Shown in pieces: positions 36,740-45,702 of a stretch of 64,000 nucleotides of DNA. The notes beneath the pieces are model-generated. The model ran no database searches. It worked only from the letters and a program-made list of their open reading frames with translations, and was not told the origin of the DNA. Both the position numbers and the translations under genes were made by a program. Origin of the DNA: SAR324 cluster bacterium (GTDB lineage Bacteria; SAR324; NAC60-12). The number at the start of each line of letters is the position of its first letter. The first letter of the stretch is position 1. The stretch is taken from assembly GCA_014382365.1 (NCBI GenBank), contig JACNJW010000054.1, forward strand, positions 1 to 64,000, read 5' to 3'.

Positions 36740-36840
36740 TACGTGATCCAGATTCCCACTCAGGATTTTGAGATGATTAGCTGAAACACTATTAGATTCC
36801 TGGATTGCTCTGTACTTCGACCAGAATGACAATAGTGTAA
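36740..36840. repeat. possible relic of a dispersed intergenic repeat
   Basis: In the 176-bp gap after the beta subunit, the words GATTCC...CAGGA and GATTCCTGG...CCAGAATGACAA resemble the short palindromic repeats ending in GGAATGACA that are scattered between genes in many bacteria. Only one degenerate copy is visible in this window, so the call is weak. Confidence 0.2.
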
Positions 36841-36871
36841 AAATTAAAACAGAAATTTCTTAATGCTGTTT

Positions 36872-38131
36872 TCATACTTTAAGCCAGGCATTCAGCAGAG
36901 GAATTATTTTTGCGATTGTCGGTGCTTCCCTGAAATAAAAGCCAAAACAAGAAAAATAGGATGAGGATTCGATTTGATCCGACAATTCCGCATTCTTGAG
37001 TAAACTCCGGTTAACGCCTATCAGCAAAGGTGAACCCTTTTGTAAGTCCAGTTGTTGCAAACGATCCTGGAGTGGAGCGGAATGCCAGGTATGGAAAAGT
37101 TCCACAGCAACTTTTTTTCCGGAACTGTGAGTTAAAAGATAATCAGGGAAACAGACTGATTCGCCAGTCAACTGTAGATAATCTGCGGAAGAAGTCAGCT
37201 CCCAGGCAGGTAATTTTTTTGCAAGCTGCTGACTTAACAACTTAATTTCTTCTGGTACATAGGCCAGAAATTGCTTATAATGCGAGCGAATCCCGCATGT
37301 TTGATCGAGGTGTAAACTGTGAAGCTGGTTTTTACGCATTCTTACTTCTGCCTCCAGTTCCCAGTTTGGCTGATGTAAAATGGCAGGAAATAGATTTGCG
37401 AGATTGAAACCGTATTTCTGGGTGTTTACGAACATGCTCAAGGGGCCGTCTATTTTCAGTAGCAGCGACTTAGCTTTATCTTTATTACGGCTGATCCTGC
37501 ACAATAATTTGTTAAAACGCAGATACTTCAGTAATTGACGTAAGCTCGCCGTCCCGCTTTCGGGCAGGCAAACAGTCATTGCTTCACAGCGTAAAAGTAG
37601 TCCCTGAATCTGAGCACAATTATAACGATGCAAAAGACCCTCAGCGCTCATTTTCCGGAAGCGTAAAACTTGCTGAAAAGGTGGCAAATCTCCGTAAAGT
37701 TGACTTGCCAGTTCAACAGCAGAAATACCCATTTCCTGCGCAACTGCATTACGATATTCTTCTGGATTAGCCTCCTCCCCCACCTCAAAGCCCCGAAGAC
37801 AGGACAGGGCTTTCCCTTTTAACAAGGCAGAAGAACAGCTAAAGATTTTTTCTCTGAGTTCGGATGATTCGGTTTTTATTGTTGTATCAAATTCTGTACG
37901 GTCGAGCAGTAGTTTTTCCAAACCTCGCCCCACAACAGCATTTCCTGGAAAAGCATCCAGAACCTGCTTTGTACTATCCTCTAATTTTTCACGGACATCA
38001 TCCACACTTCCGGAAAAAACCGCAATCAACTCTTCGGCAATTGTTAGTAACTTGTCTGCTTCCGGATCAATTAATTTGGGAATAATTTTGTCCCGATTGG
38101 TTCGGAAGCACAGTAGTTCCTTCGTAAGCAC
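36872..38131 (-). CDS. Bax1-type nuclease (DUF790), XPB partner
   Basis: The 419-residue protein matches the DUF790/Bax1 family. It starts V(M)-L-T-K-E-L-L-C-F-R with I-P-K-L-I-D and L-T-I-A-E-E-L-I, has a central helical region, and ends with a restriction-enzyme-like nuclease domain (P-D-Y-L-L ... V-A-V-E-L-F-H-T-W). Bax1 binds XPB helicase and cuts DNA near a bubble. I take GTG 38131 as start because the family begins there; this overlaps the helicase 3' end by 65 bases. The frame stays open to 38278, but those residues do not resemble the family. The nuclease lysine expected after the W appears as arginine (D-R-L). It is immediately downstream of the XPB gene. Confidence 0.85.
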   Translation of the reverse strand: MLTKELLCFRTNRDKIIPKLIDPEADKLLTIAEELIAVFSGSVDDVREKLEDSTKQVLDAFPGNAVVGRGLEKLLLDRTEFDTTIKTESSELREKIFSCSSALLKGKALSCLRGFEVGEEANPEEYRNAVAQEMGISAVELASQLYGDLPPFQQVLRFRKMSAEGLLHRYNCAQIQGLLLRCEAMTVCLPESGTASLRQLLKYLRFNKLLCRISRNKDKAKSLLLKIDGPLSMFVNTQKYGFNLANLFPAILHQPNWELEAEVRMRKNQLHSLHLDQTCGIRSHYKQFLAYVPEEIKLLSQQLAKKLPAWELTSSADYLQLTGESVCFPDYLLTHSSGKKVAVELFHTWHSAPLQDRLQQLDLQKGSPLLIGVNRSLLKNAELSDQIESSSYFSCFGFYFREAPTIAKIIPLLNAWLKV

Positions 38132-39482
38132 GATGCTTTCTACGTCTCTGGTTGGTAAAATATTCTCCAGTATCACCGGAGACAAGTTCATAAAGCATAG
38201 CCTGTTTTCCTGGACGTGCACGCAGTATTCGGCCCAGACGCTGAACATGTTCACGAATGCTGCCGCTTCCGGAAACAATCACGCCAACATTCGCATCCGG
38301 GACGTCTACTCCTTCATTCAGCACTTTTGAGGTAACCAGAATCGGGTATTCACCTGTCCGGAAGGCTTTCAAAAAAGCTTCACGCTCCGGAAGCTTGGTA
38401 TGATGCGTCAGTACCGGTAACATGAAAGTTCGGCCAATACGGTACGCCATCTCGTTGTCTTGCGTAAATACCAGTATGCGGTCACCTCGATGCTGCTGTA
38501 GCAGTTTCCACAAAATTTCTTCTTTTGCTCCGGAAGCCTGACTTAATTTTTTTTGCAGCAGATATGCTTTAAAAGCGTCTCTGCCTTCTGGACTTTCGCT
38601 GGTTCTGCGCAGAAAAATTGACCAGCCATTTGGATGTTGGAAATTAACACGCGCTTTTTTTAAAAAGTTAGTATAAGTTTCCCGTGCTGTTTCATATTGT
38701 TCACGTTCATCCGGATGCATTTCCACTTCTATAGTTTCCACCAGATAAGGTGCTAGTGTACGACCGCTTAATTCGTCAATATGAACCTCGTAACATAATT
38801 GACCACAAAGCTCGTAAAGATGAGCTTCTTTTCCATCTGCTCGCTCCGGAGTTGCAGTCAAACCAAGGCGGAAGGGCGCTATTGAACCAAGTGCGGTGAA
38901 TTGATATTGTTCTCCAGGCAAGTGATGGCATTCGTCAAAAACCAGTAATCCAAACTGATTACCTTTATGCGGAACATGGATCAGGGCTGAATCGTAGGTT
39001 GCCACTGTAATCGGTTGAATGTCATTTATTCCACCTCCCAGCAAACCAATTGGAGAGTCAAAATATTCACTCAAAACTTCTTTCCATTGACGCATCAGGT
39101 CTATGGTAGGCACATGAATCAGGGTGGGACGTCCTGTTTTCGCAATCAGCATGACTGCCAGCATCGTTTTACCTGCTCCAGTCGGCAGTGCCACAACACC
39201 ACGCTGTTCCGTCATCCAAGTATCCGCGGCTTCCTGCTGAAATGAACGTGGTGTGATCTTTTTTTTCAGGGAAAATTTTTCTGCGGAAAATTTGCGGGCA
39301 TAATCCTGGAAAGGAATCTTGTTTTCCCGTAGTGTTGTCACCAAACGACGGTATTCCACAGCCGGAGCACGATAAGATTGTGTGCGCTCATCCCATCCAA
39401 CAGCTTCAAGTAGAGCAAGCTGCTCCTCTTCTAAACCATAAAGCAGAAGAGTTCCTTTGTCAAAGTGCAGACTTAACTTCAT
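38067..39482 (-). CDS. XPB/RAD25-family DNA helicase
   Basis: The 471-residue superfamily 2 helicase has an N-terminal DNA damage-recognition-like domain (about 1-75), Q-motif/Walker A P-T-G-A-G-K-T, motif II D-E-C-H-H, motif III T-A-T-P-E-R-A-D-G, a central thumb-like insert (about 255-310), and motif VI Q-R-L-G-R-I-L-R. This is the short XPB form of archaea and some bacteria. XPB opens DNA around lesions in nucleotide excision repair, with Bax1 as nuclease in archaea. The bax1-like gene follows with overlap. By eye this pair is richer in GC than neighbours, which might mean transfer. Confidence 0.9.
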   Translation of the reverse strand: MKLSLHFDKGTLLLYGLEEEQLALLEAVGWDERTQSYRAPAVEYRRLVTTLRENKIPFQDYARKFSAEKFSLKKKITPRSFQQEAADTWMTEQRGVVALPTGAGKTMLAVMLIAKTGRPTLIHVPTIDLMRQWKEVLSEYFDSPIGLLGGGINDIQPITVATYDSALIHVPHKGNQFGLLVFDECHHLPGEQYQFTALGSIAPFRLGLTATPERADGKEAHLYELCGQLCYEVHIDELSGRTLAPYLVETIEVEMHPDEREQYETARETYTNFLKKARVNFQHPNGWSIFLRRTSESPEGRDAFKAYLLQKKLSQASGAKEEILWKLLQQHRGDRILVFTQDNEMAYRIGRTFMLPVLTHHTKLPEREAFLKAFRTGEYPILVTSKVLNEGVDVPDANVGVIVSGSGSIREHVQRLGRILRARPGKQAMLYELVSGDTGEYFTNQRRRKHRAYEGTTVLPNQSGQNYSQIN

Positions 39483-39489
39483 AGCATTT

Positions 39490-39999
39490 TCACTTTAAGG
39501 CCCGTTCCTCAAGCCGTATCCGGTGGCGCAGCAAAACAAGATTGGCCAATGACCAGATAAGTGCAGTACCGTAAGCAGCGTGGATCAAAGGCACACAGAT
39601 AATTTCCAGCATAACTCCCCAGTAATTTGGATGCCGCACGAATTTGTATATTCCGTGTTTTATCAAGGGTTTGCCCCGTACAACATAGATGCGTGTTGAC
39701 CAACGTTCCCCCAAAGTATGAATTGCTAAATAACGCAGGATCTGTCCTAATACCAGCCCCAAAATGCAAACTATCAATACCCATAAAGATGGGTTTCTTT
39801 GAAAGTACCAGGCTTCCAATAACATTGCTGCAAACCATGAAATGTGTAATGCCAGCATAAAACGGTAATGCTCTGGGAACCTTTCATAGCCGCCCTGTCT
39901 CCGCATTAGTTCTTCGTTACGTTTACTGAGGCCTAATTCCCACAAACGCTGCAGGATCAGTAACGCAGCCAAGCCAGTAAATACCCAAAGACTCAACAT
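39490..39999 (-). CDS. isoprenylcysteine carboxyl methyltransferase (ICMT) family membrane protein
   Basis: The 169-residue protein has four or five membrane helices and the ICMT-family SAM-binding signature near the C-terminus: G-I-Y-K-F-V-R-H-P-N-Y-W-G-V-M-L-E, followed by R-I-R-L-E-E-R-A-L. In bacteria such proteins beside type III polyketide synthases (SrsB type) O-methylate phenolic lipids. Here the start overlaps the end of the PKS gene by seven bases, so the same job is likely. It lies 8 bp upstream of the XPB gene. Confidence 0.87.
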   Translation of the reverse strand: MLSLWVFTGLAALLILQRLWELGLSKRNEELMRRQGGYERFPEHYRFMLALHISWFAAMLLEAWYFQRNPSLWVLIVCILGLVLGQILRYLAIHTLGERWSTRIYVVRGKPLIKHGIYKFVRHPNYWGVMLEIICVPLIHAAYGTALIWSLANLVLLRHRIRLEERALK

Positions 40000-41156
40000 T
40001 TAAGTAATACCAGTTCTGCAGAAAAAGCTGGTCCCATTGAGAGCATTACTGCGTAATTGCCAGTGCTTGAAGTTGGAACATTTGCTGAGTTGTGTTCGTT
40101 CAACCATTGATCAAGCAGTACCAAAACTGAAGTAGAAGATAGATTTCCAACTGTACGGAGATGTTCACGTGTATTATCAAGTGTCTGTGGAGGTAAATCC
40201 AAGCAGGATTCAATAGTATCAATCACTTTTGGACCACCTGGATGCGTGAGCCAATGAACAATTTCAGGAATAGAAAGTCCATTCTCTACAAGAAAACTTT
40301 CAACATGTGGTCTCAACTGTGCTGCATAACCCGGCACCCCCTGTCCCAGTACAATTTTAAAGCCGCTTTCGGTGACATCCCAGCCCATCACATCCTCTGA
40401 GTCCTGAAAGAAAATTGAGCGGCTGCTGATGACTTTTGGTTTCAGTTTCGTAGAATTGGAAATATTTTGGCATTTTTCAGCATTTTTATTATGTAACTTA
40501 GTATTCTTTAAGTTTTCTTCCTTTCTGTTCTTCAAAATTGAATGTTGGTCACCAACTAATAAAACCGCCGCAGCACCATCGCCAAATAGTCCACTGGAAA
40601 TGATATTTGCAATCGAGAGGTCTTCCGGCTGCAGAGTTAAGGAACATAGTTCAACAGATAGTAAAATAGCAGCTTCACGAGGATGTCCTTTCAAATAATC
40701 ATTTACTCTGCCAATGCCTGCAGTGCCAGCCAAACAACCCAGGCCAAATAATGGCATCCTTTTCAAATCCTGAGCAAAAGCTATCCTGTTCATTAAACGA
40801 GCTTCCAAAGATGGAACTGTCACTCCTGTGACAGTTGTACTCATCAACATTTGAACTTTGTCTGGCTTCAAGTCTACTTTGTCCAGCAATTCCAAAATCA
40901 CACGTTCACCAAGTTCAAGTGCAACCTTCAGCCAGGCACTGTTACAGTCGGCAAAACCGTTCAACTTGTAATATTCAGACATTGGCAGGGCCAGAAAACG
41001 ACCTTCCACGCTGACAGCTTTTTGCAAACGGTCAAATATTGCTGCATCCAGGCCTTTTTCGATCCATGCTGCTCTCAAAGCAGAACTCATTTCCTGCTGT
41101 GTGTGATATTGAGATGGAAAAGCAGTAGCAGTACTTACAATATGCGGCATCGGCAA
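39993..41156 (-). CDS. type III polyketide synthase (chalcone/alkylresorcinol synthase family)
   Basis: The 387-residue thiolase-fold enzyme has the Cys-His-Asn triad: C141 in G-L-G-C-L-A-G, H305 in W-L-T-H-P-G-G-P, and N338 in G-N-L-S-S-T-S. Type III enzymes extend acyl-CoA or acyl-ACP starters with malonyl-CoA and cyclise them. An insert at about 206-241, rich in K and N, is unusual and lies on the coding stretch with the highest A content. The neighbours (methyltransferase, ACP, KAS II, FAD oxidoreductase) suggest an alkylresorcinol/alkylpyrone-type lipid. Product inferred. Confidence 0.9.
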   Translation of the reverse strand: MPMPHIVSTATAFPSQYHTQQEMSSALRAAWIEKGLDAAIFDRLQKAVSVEGRFLALPMSEYYKLNGFADCNSAWLKVALELGERVILELLDKVDLKPDKVQMLMSTTVTGVTVPSLEARLMNRIAFAQDLKRMPLFGLGCLAGTAGIGRVNDYLKGHPREAAILLSVELCSLTLQPEDLSIANIISSGLFGDGAAAVLLVGDQHSILKNRKEENLKNTKLHNKNAEKCQNISNSTKLKPKVISSRSIFFQDSEDVMGWDVTESGFKIVLGQGVPGYAAQLRPHVESFLVENGLSIPEIVHWLTHPGGPKVIDTIESCLDLPPQTLDNTREHLRTVGNLSSTSVLVLLDQWLNEHNSANVPTSSTGNYAVMLSMGPAFSAELVLLKC

Positions 41157-41235
41157 AAATTCTTAACTGTGCTTTGAAATAGTTAATCGTTTGTATTTAT
41201 TTGCTTTTATAAATATATTTACAAATTTCATTTGT

Positions 41236-41490
41236 TCAAATCTTTATTCGTTCAGCAAGATGATCAACAATATCAGAAATATATTGCATCTCTAAAACTG
41301 ATTCAATATCAGCCTCCACCTCAAATTCGTCTTCAAGTGCCATGATGATGTTCATTGCGTCAAGTGAGACAATATCCAGTTCATCACGCAAATTCATTTT
41401 CACATTTAAATCTTTTGCTTCCAATCCCATTTCATCTGCAATGGTTTCAAGACAAATTTTTTCAATATAATTTTGATCTATTTTTTCCAT
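41236..41490 (-). CDS. acyl carrier protein
   Basis: The 84-residue helical protein is an ACP: E-L-D-I-V-S-L-D-A-M-N-I-I-M-A-L-E-D-E-F, with S42 as the phosphopantetheine site. The usual D-S-L triplet is V-S-L here, a change that may affect which transferase loads it. It overlaps the KAS II gene by 13 bases and precedes the PKS by 79 bp, so it is a cluster-specific carrier, not the housekeeping ACP beside fabG/fabF. Confidence 0.88.
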   Translation of the reverse strand: MEKIDQNYIEKICLETIADEMGLEAKDLNVKMNLRDELDIVSLDAMNIIMALEDEFEVEADIESVLEMQYISDIVDHLAERIKI

Positions 41491-42737
41491 TTTTTAAAGA
41501 CTAGCACAGCATTGCTTCCGCCAAAGGCGAAGGAGTTGGAGATTGCAGTATCAATCCGGACCTTCCTGGATTTGTTAGCAACAGGGTCAATTGCACATTC
41601 CGGATCAAGATCATCACAATTCAGAGTAGGCAGAGCACAATCATGTTGAACTGCCAGTAAAGTAGCCAAAGCCTCCAGTGCAGAAGAAGCTCCCATTGCA
41701 TGACCAATTAAAGATTTAGTCGAGCTAACAGGCAGTTTATTAGAGCACTTACCAAATACTTTACTAACAGCTCTGCATTCAAGCGGATCATTGAGACGAG
41801 TAGCGGTTCCGTGAGCATTGATGTAATCAATTTCCTCCGGATCAATAGCTGCATCTTTCAAAGCTAGCCTCATTGATTCAGCGACACCGTTTTCATCCGG
41901 ATTTGTCATACTGGTTGCATCGCAGTTGGAGCCAAATCCGGAAATTTCTCCAAAGATATGAGCCTTCCTATTTAATGCAGATTCTAGTGATTCCAACACA
42001 AAAACTGCTGCTCCTTCCGCCAGCACAAAACCTCTACGATTTTTGTCAAACGGACGACAAGCTTTTTCCGGATTAGAATTGTACTTCCGGGAAAGGACTC
42101 CCAATGCATCCCAGGCACGCAACAGTCCATAAGTCACAGGTGCTTCTGCTCCACCACAAATTACAGCCGGCATCCGACCTTCCCTGATCCACTGCAGTGC
42201 CAGACCAATGGCATTTGCTCCAGATGAACAAGCAGTATTGATTGTAATATTCGGTCCGCAAACACCCAAACTTATGGCAACAGCCGATGAGACTGCGCTG
42301 TTCATAATTCGTGGAATTGTGTAAGCGTTTATGGGGCGTTCTTTGGGTCCTGCGTAAAGTGCATCATAGGCCTGTGCATAAGAAGTGATTCCACCCACAC
42401 CTGTGCCCATAACAACACCTATTTCAGCATAGTTCTTTTGAAGTTCCTGAAACTGTGCCTCTTCAATTGCCTGCTTTGCAGCAACCAGCCCTAACTGTGT
42501 AAATCGTTCATAGCTTTTATTTTCACGACGGCTGAAATAAGAGTCTGCATCAAAATCTTTCACAGTTCCTGCAATTTGGCAGGCAGATCCTGTAGGATCA
42601 AATTCTATTATTTTTCGAACCCCGGAAATTGCATTACTAAGACCTTGCCAATACTCAAGCACCGAGCTGCCGATTGGTGAAATAACTCCTCGGCCTGTGA
42701 CTACAACTCGTTGTCTTCTTTCTAAGTTACCACTCAT
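41478..42737 (-). CDS. beta-ketoacyl-ACP synthase II family protein
   Basis: The 419-residue condensing enzyme has the C-H-H triad of FabF-type synthases: C170 in N-T-A-C-S-S-G, H309 in N-A-H-G-T-A-T, and H346 in L-I-G-H-A-M-G-A. It condenses acyl groups with malonyl-ACP. Its position in a type III PKS cluster with a private ACP suggests it makes or extends the fatty starter unit. It need not be the housekeeping fabF, so I leave the symbol empty. Confidence 0.92.
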   Translation of the reverse strand: MSGNLERRQRVVVTGRGVISPIGSSVLEYWQGLSNAISGVRKIIEFDPTGSACQIAGTVKDFDADSYFSRRENKSYERFTQLGLVAAKQAIEEAQFQELQKNYAEIGVVMGTGVGGITSYAQAYDALYAGPKERPINAYTIPRIMNSAVSSAVAISLGVCGPNITINTACSSGANAIGLALQWIREGRMPAVICGGAEAPVTYGLLRAWDALGVLSRKYNSNPEKACRPFDKNRRGFVLAEGAAVFVLESLESALNRKAHIFGEISGFGSNCDATSMTNPDENGVAESMRLALKDAAIDPEEIDYINAHGTATRLNDPLECRAVSKVFGKCSNKLPVSSTKSLIGHAMGASSALEALATLLAVQHDCALPTLNCDDLDPECAIDPVANKSRKVRIDTAISNSFAFGGSNAVLVFKKWKK

Positions 42738-42821
42738 TTCATGGTTTCAGAAAATCGGCTGTGGTTTTAAAATCAAATATATAAATCAAATTTTGTTATT
42801 ATTTACAGTGTTAATGATGTT

Positions 42822-43940
42822 TCAGCGCATATTTACTGAAAGCAATTTTTGAAACAATGCAGGAAATATGTGCAAAATCTGAATCACACGATCAGTCAAT
42901 TTTGGCCATAACCGTAAGACAAGCACTAAGCTGGTCATCAACTGATACGGTCGATAAATATTTCTACACGCAATTGAATATTCAGTCAAAGATTTTCCAA
43001 GCTTTTCAGGATTTTTCTGTAAAACAGGTACTACGTGTTTTTCCAGATAGAGTGCCTGCTTTGCCGCCAAACTAATTCCTTCGCCAGTGATTGGATCAAA
43101 AAATCCAGCTGCATCTCCAATCAGCAGAGTTTTTTCTGCAACTATTCCACGTGTTTTCTGGTAGAGCGGCCCTGCTGCCCTTGAGTCATCCAAAACTTCC
43201 ACACTTCGTAACCTTTCGTATAAATCAGGAAATTCACACAAAAGTGAGTCAAACAGTTTTTCCCCACTCTGTTTGGGTTTGTAGCGCTTTGCGTCCCACA
43301 ACAAGCTCACATTTACACTGGAATCCGAAACTGGTGTCACATAAGCCTCAAGCCCGCATCCCCAGTAAATTTCAACAAACACACTCCAGGGTTCGATCCT
43401 GAAATGTTTGCGAACTCCCCAGCGTTTTAATTTAGGATAGTTTCCCTCCAGCTTTGCAATTTTTCTAATCCGAGAATGCAAACCATCTGCACCAATTAAT
43501 AGTTTTGGCTGCAAAATTTTGTTATCAAATCTTACTTCCGGATTTTTATCCAGACTAACGGTGACTGAGACACCAGTTTGAATTTCCAGATTTGATTGGT
43601 CACAAGCAGCTTCAAACATTGCTGAAGACAATTTAATTCGCTGAATTCCCCACCCCGAACCTTCGCTGAAATTTGCTTCTGCAGTTCGACCTTTGTCGGA
43701 TATATAACGGATGCCCTTAAAGTAATGATAGGGATGTTTTTCTATAAAAGGCGATACTCCCAACTCTCTCAGATGCACAACACCTGAAGGCATTATACCT
43801 TCTCCACAAGCTTTGTCGATGGGATATATCTGTTTTTCTAAAACAAGTGTCTGGAGATTATTTCTGGCACAGACAATTCCAGCAAACAAACCTGCAGGCC
43901 CCCCACCAACAATTATTACATCATAATCTTTTTCAGACAT
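42822..43940 (-). CDS. FAD-dependent oxidoreductase, geranylgeranyl reductase/PHBH-like
   Basis: The 372-residue flavoprotein has the dinucleotide motif [15 protein letters not shown], a G-A-D-G-L-H-S-R segment, and the second FAD motif [17 protein letters not shown]. The C-G-E-G-I-M-P-S-G segment is typical of the geranylgeranyl reductase/halogenase-like branch. It may hydroxylate or reduce the polyketide lipid. I start at ATG 43940, with GGAG upstream; the open frame begins at a TTG 12 bp earlier. It is 84 bp upstream of the KAS II gene. Confidence 0.87.
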   Translation of the reverse strand: MSEKDYDVIIVGGGPAGLFAGIVCARNNLQTLVLEKQIYPIDKACGEGIMPSGVVHLRELGVSPFIEKHPYHYFKGIRYISDKGRTAEANFSEGSGWGIQRIKLSSAMFEAACDQSNLEIQTGVSVTVSLDKNPEVRFDNKILQPKLLIGADGLHSRIRKIAKLEGNYPKLKRWGVRKHFRIEPWSVFVEIYWGCGLEAYVTPVSDSSVNVSLLWDAKRYKPKQSGEKLFDSLLCEFPDLYERLRSVEVLDDSRAAGPLYQKTRGIVAEKTLLIGDAAGFFDPITGEGISLAAKQALYLEKHVVPVLQKNPEKLGKSLTEYSIACRNIYRPYQLMTSLVLVLRLWPKLTDRVIQILHIFPALFQKLLSVNMR

Positions 43941-44002
43941 TTTACTCTCCAACTGGAGTCAACAACTGATGGAGGCTGCCAAAACAGTAAACAAAGCTGA
44001 AA

Positions 44003-45406
44003 CTAATTCAACTGTGCATTAACCCCTCGCAGTGCAGCTCGCAGGCCTTCTTCAATCACCGGATGGTAAAAGGGCATTTCCAGCATTTGCGGAATTGTCA
44101 TTTTTTGCTGGTGTGCCCAAGACAGCAAATGTGCGAGGTGCTCTGCCTGCGGCCCCATAAATTCACTACCCAGAAAAAGTCCGGTTTCACGGTCTGCATA
44201 CAGGTGCATCAAGCCTTTATTTTTGAGCATCACCCTGCTTCGTCCCTGACCTTCAAAAGACGTTTTTCCTACTACAACGTTATCCTGCTCTTCCAGTTCC
44301 TTCCAAGACTGTCCAACCATTGCAATTTGAGGATCACAAAAAACAACTGCCAGCGGAGAGCGCCGCAATCCGGGTTTGATATTCGGAAATCGACCGGCAT
44401 TATCTCCAGCAATTGCTCCCTCATCTGCAGCTTCATGCAAAAGCGGAACAGAGTTGTTTGCATCTCCAGCAATGAAAATAGACGATTCACCACACTGCAT
44501 TGTTTTTGCGTCAAATACAGGGACACCACGAGGGTCAAGTTCCAGACCTGTGTTTTCCAAACCTAAATTTTTCACATTAGGAGTGCGTCCGGTTGCTGTC
44601 AAAACGAAATCAAAATTTTCTTCTTTTTCCAGACTGTCTTCACGATCCACAAAACAGATTTTGACTTGATCACCATTTAATTCTAAGCTCTTTACCTTAG
44701 CATCAGTATCAAGATAAAATTCCTGTTGAAAGGTTTTTTCTGCATATTCGCGCACACTCAAATCAGTTAACGGCCCCAGCAGTTTTTGTACACCAAACAT
44801 CCGGATTCGAACTCCAAGGCGGTGCAATGCCTGTCCTAATTCAAGACCAATCACTCCGGGACCAAAAACTGCGACAGATTCAGGCAGTGTTTCCCAGTCA
44901 AAAACATCATCATTGACGATCAGACGTTCTCCTAGGTCTTTAAACATCGGCAGCAGTGCCGGAGAAGAACCTGTTGCAATTACAATTGATTTTGCTTTAA
45001 TAATCTCATTTTCAAGTTCAAGTGTCTGTGCATCAATAAAGCGAGCCTGGCTGCGTACGTGAAATTTTTCAGCAATATTTTTTACACCTTCCAACACAAA
45101 ACCCACAAAGCGGTCTCGCTCACTTCGAACACGTCCCATAACCTGCTTGCCGTTTACAACAGCTTTAGTTGTCTCGATTCCAAAACCTGAAGCAGCCTCA
45201 ACAGAATGAGCTGCTTCGGCAGCCGCAATCAGTAGTTTACTTGGCATACAGCCTACACGGGCACAGGTTGTTCCATAAGTACCACCTTCGATCAGTACCA
45301 GATTCTCTGTATGTTTGCGTACAGCACGAAATGCAGGCAGTCCCGCAGAACCAGCGCCTATTATTGCCACATCCACTTGACGAGTTGATTTTGTAGTATT
45401 TTCCAA
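44003..45406 (-). CDS. dihydrolipoamide dehydrogenase-like disulfide oxidoreductase
   Basis: The 467-residue class I flavoprotein disulfide reductase has FAD site I-I-G-A-G-S-A-G, the redox pair in T-T-C-A-R-V-G-C-M-P-S-K, a NAD site V-F-G-P-G-V-I-G-L-E, the second FAD motif I-F-I-A-G-D-A, and a C-terminal H-P-x3-E (F-Y-H-P-V-I-E-E-G-L). It resembles stand-alone dihydrolipoyl dehydrogenases not encoded with 2-oxoacid dehydrogenase genes. The first codon is TTG with AAAGG upstream. It begins the long minus-strand run over the polyketide and XPB genes; a role in either is not evident. Confidence 0.85.
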   Translation of the reverse strand: MENTTKSTRQVDVAIIGAGSAGLPAFRAVRKHTENLVLIEGGTYGTTCARVGCMPSKLLIAAAEAAHSVEAASGFGIETTKAVVNGKQVMGRVRSERDRFVGFVLEGVKNIAEKFHVRSQARFIDAQTLELENEIIKAKSIVIATGSSPALLPMFKDLGERLIVNDDVFDWETLPESVAVFGPGVIGLELGQALHRLGVRIRMFGVQKLLGPLTDLSVREYAEKTFQQEFYLDTDAKVKSLELNGDQVKICFVDREDSLEKEENFDFVLTATGRTPNVKNLGLENTGLELDPRGVPVFDAKTMQCGESSIFIAGDANNSVPLLHEAADEGAIAGDNAGRFPNIKPGLRRSPLAVVFCDPQIAMVGQSWKELEEQDNVVVGKTSFEGQGRSRVMLKNKGLMHLYADRETGLFLGSEFMGPQAEHLAHLLSWAHQQKMTIPQMLEMPFYHPVIEEGLRAALRGVNAQLN

Positions 45407-45445
45407 GAAAGCCTTTAATATTTAAGATTTAGATTTTGTGATTGA

Positions 45446-45475
45446 CTTGATTCCCTCAAGTTTTAACCATAAAAT
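45446..45475 (+). promoter_or_regulatory. possible plus-strand promoter with small dyad
   Basis: TTGATT (45447-45452), a 17-bp spacer and TAAAAT (45470-45475) form a plausible promoter, overlapping a 5-bp dyad CTTGA-n5-TCAAG. It would give the transglycosylase gene a leader of over 200 bases, so it may be chance. Nothing else in 45407-45702 is supportable. Confidence 0.25.
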
Positions 45476-45702
45476 GCCACAAATAAAACTACTGTGCAGC
45501 ATATATAATATTCTTTTTTTGTAATATAAATTGCTGGGATCATTCGGATTTTACCAATAACTTGATTTTACTTGAACAACACCGTTCTATCAAGCTGTAT
45601 CAATGATATTCCGAAAATTATACTTATAGTAAACAACTACTTCGTGATTAATAAATTAATATACTCAAGTGCACCACTGAGACAATAGCAGAACTTGCTA
45701 AA

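Noticed and set aside
44063..44566. 167-codon plus-strand frame opposite the lipoamide dehydrogenase-like gene
   Set aside because: It is antisense to a gene with full motifs, and its composition is typical of a shadow frame.
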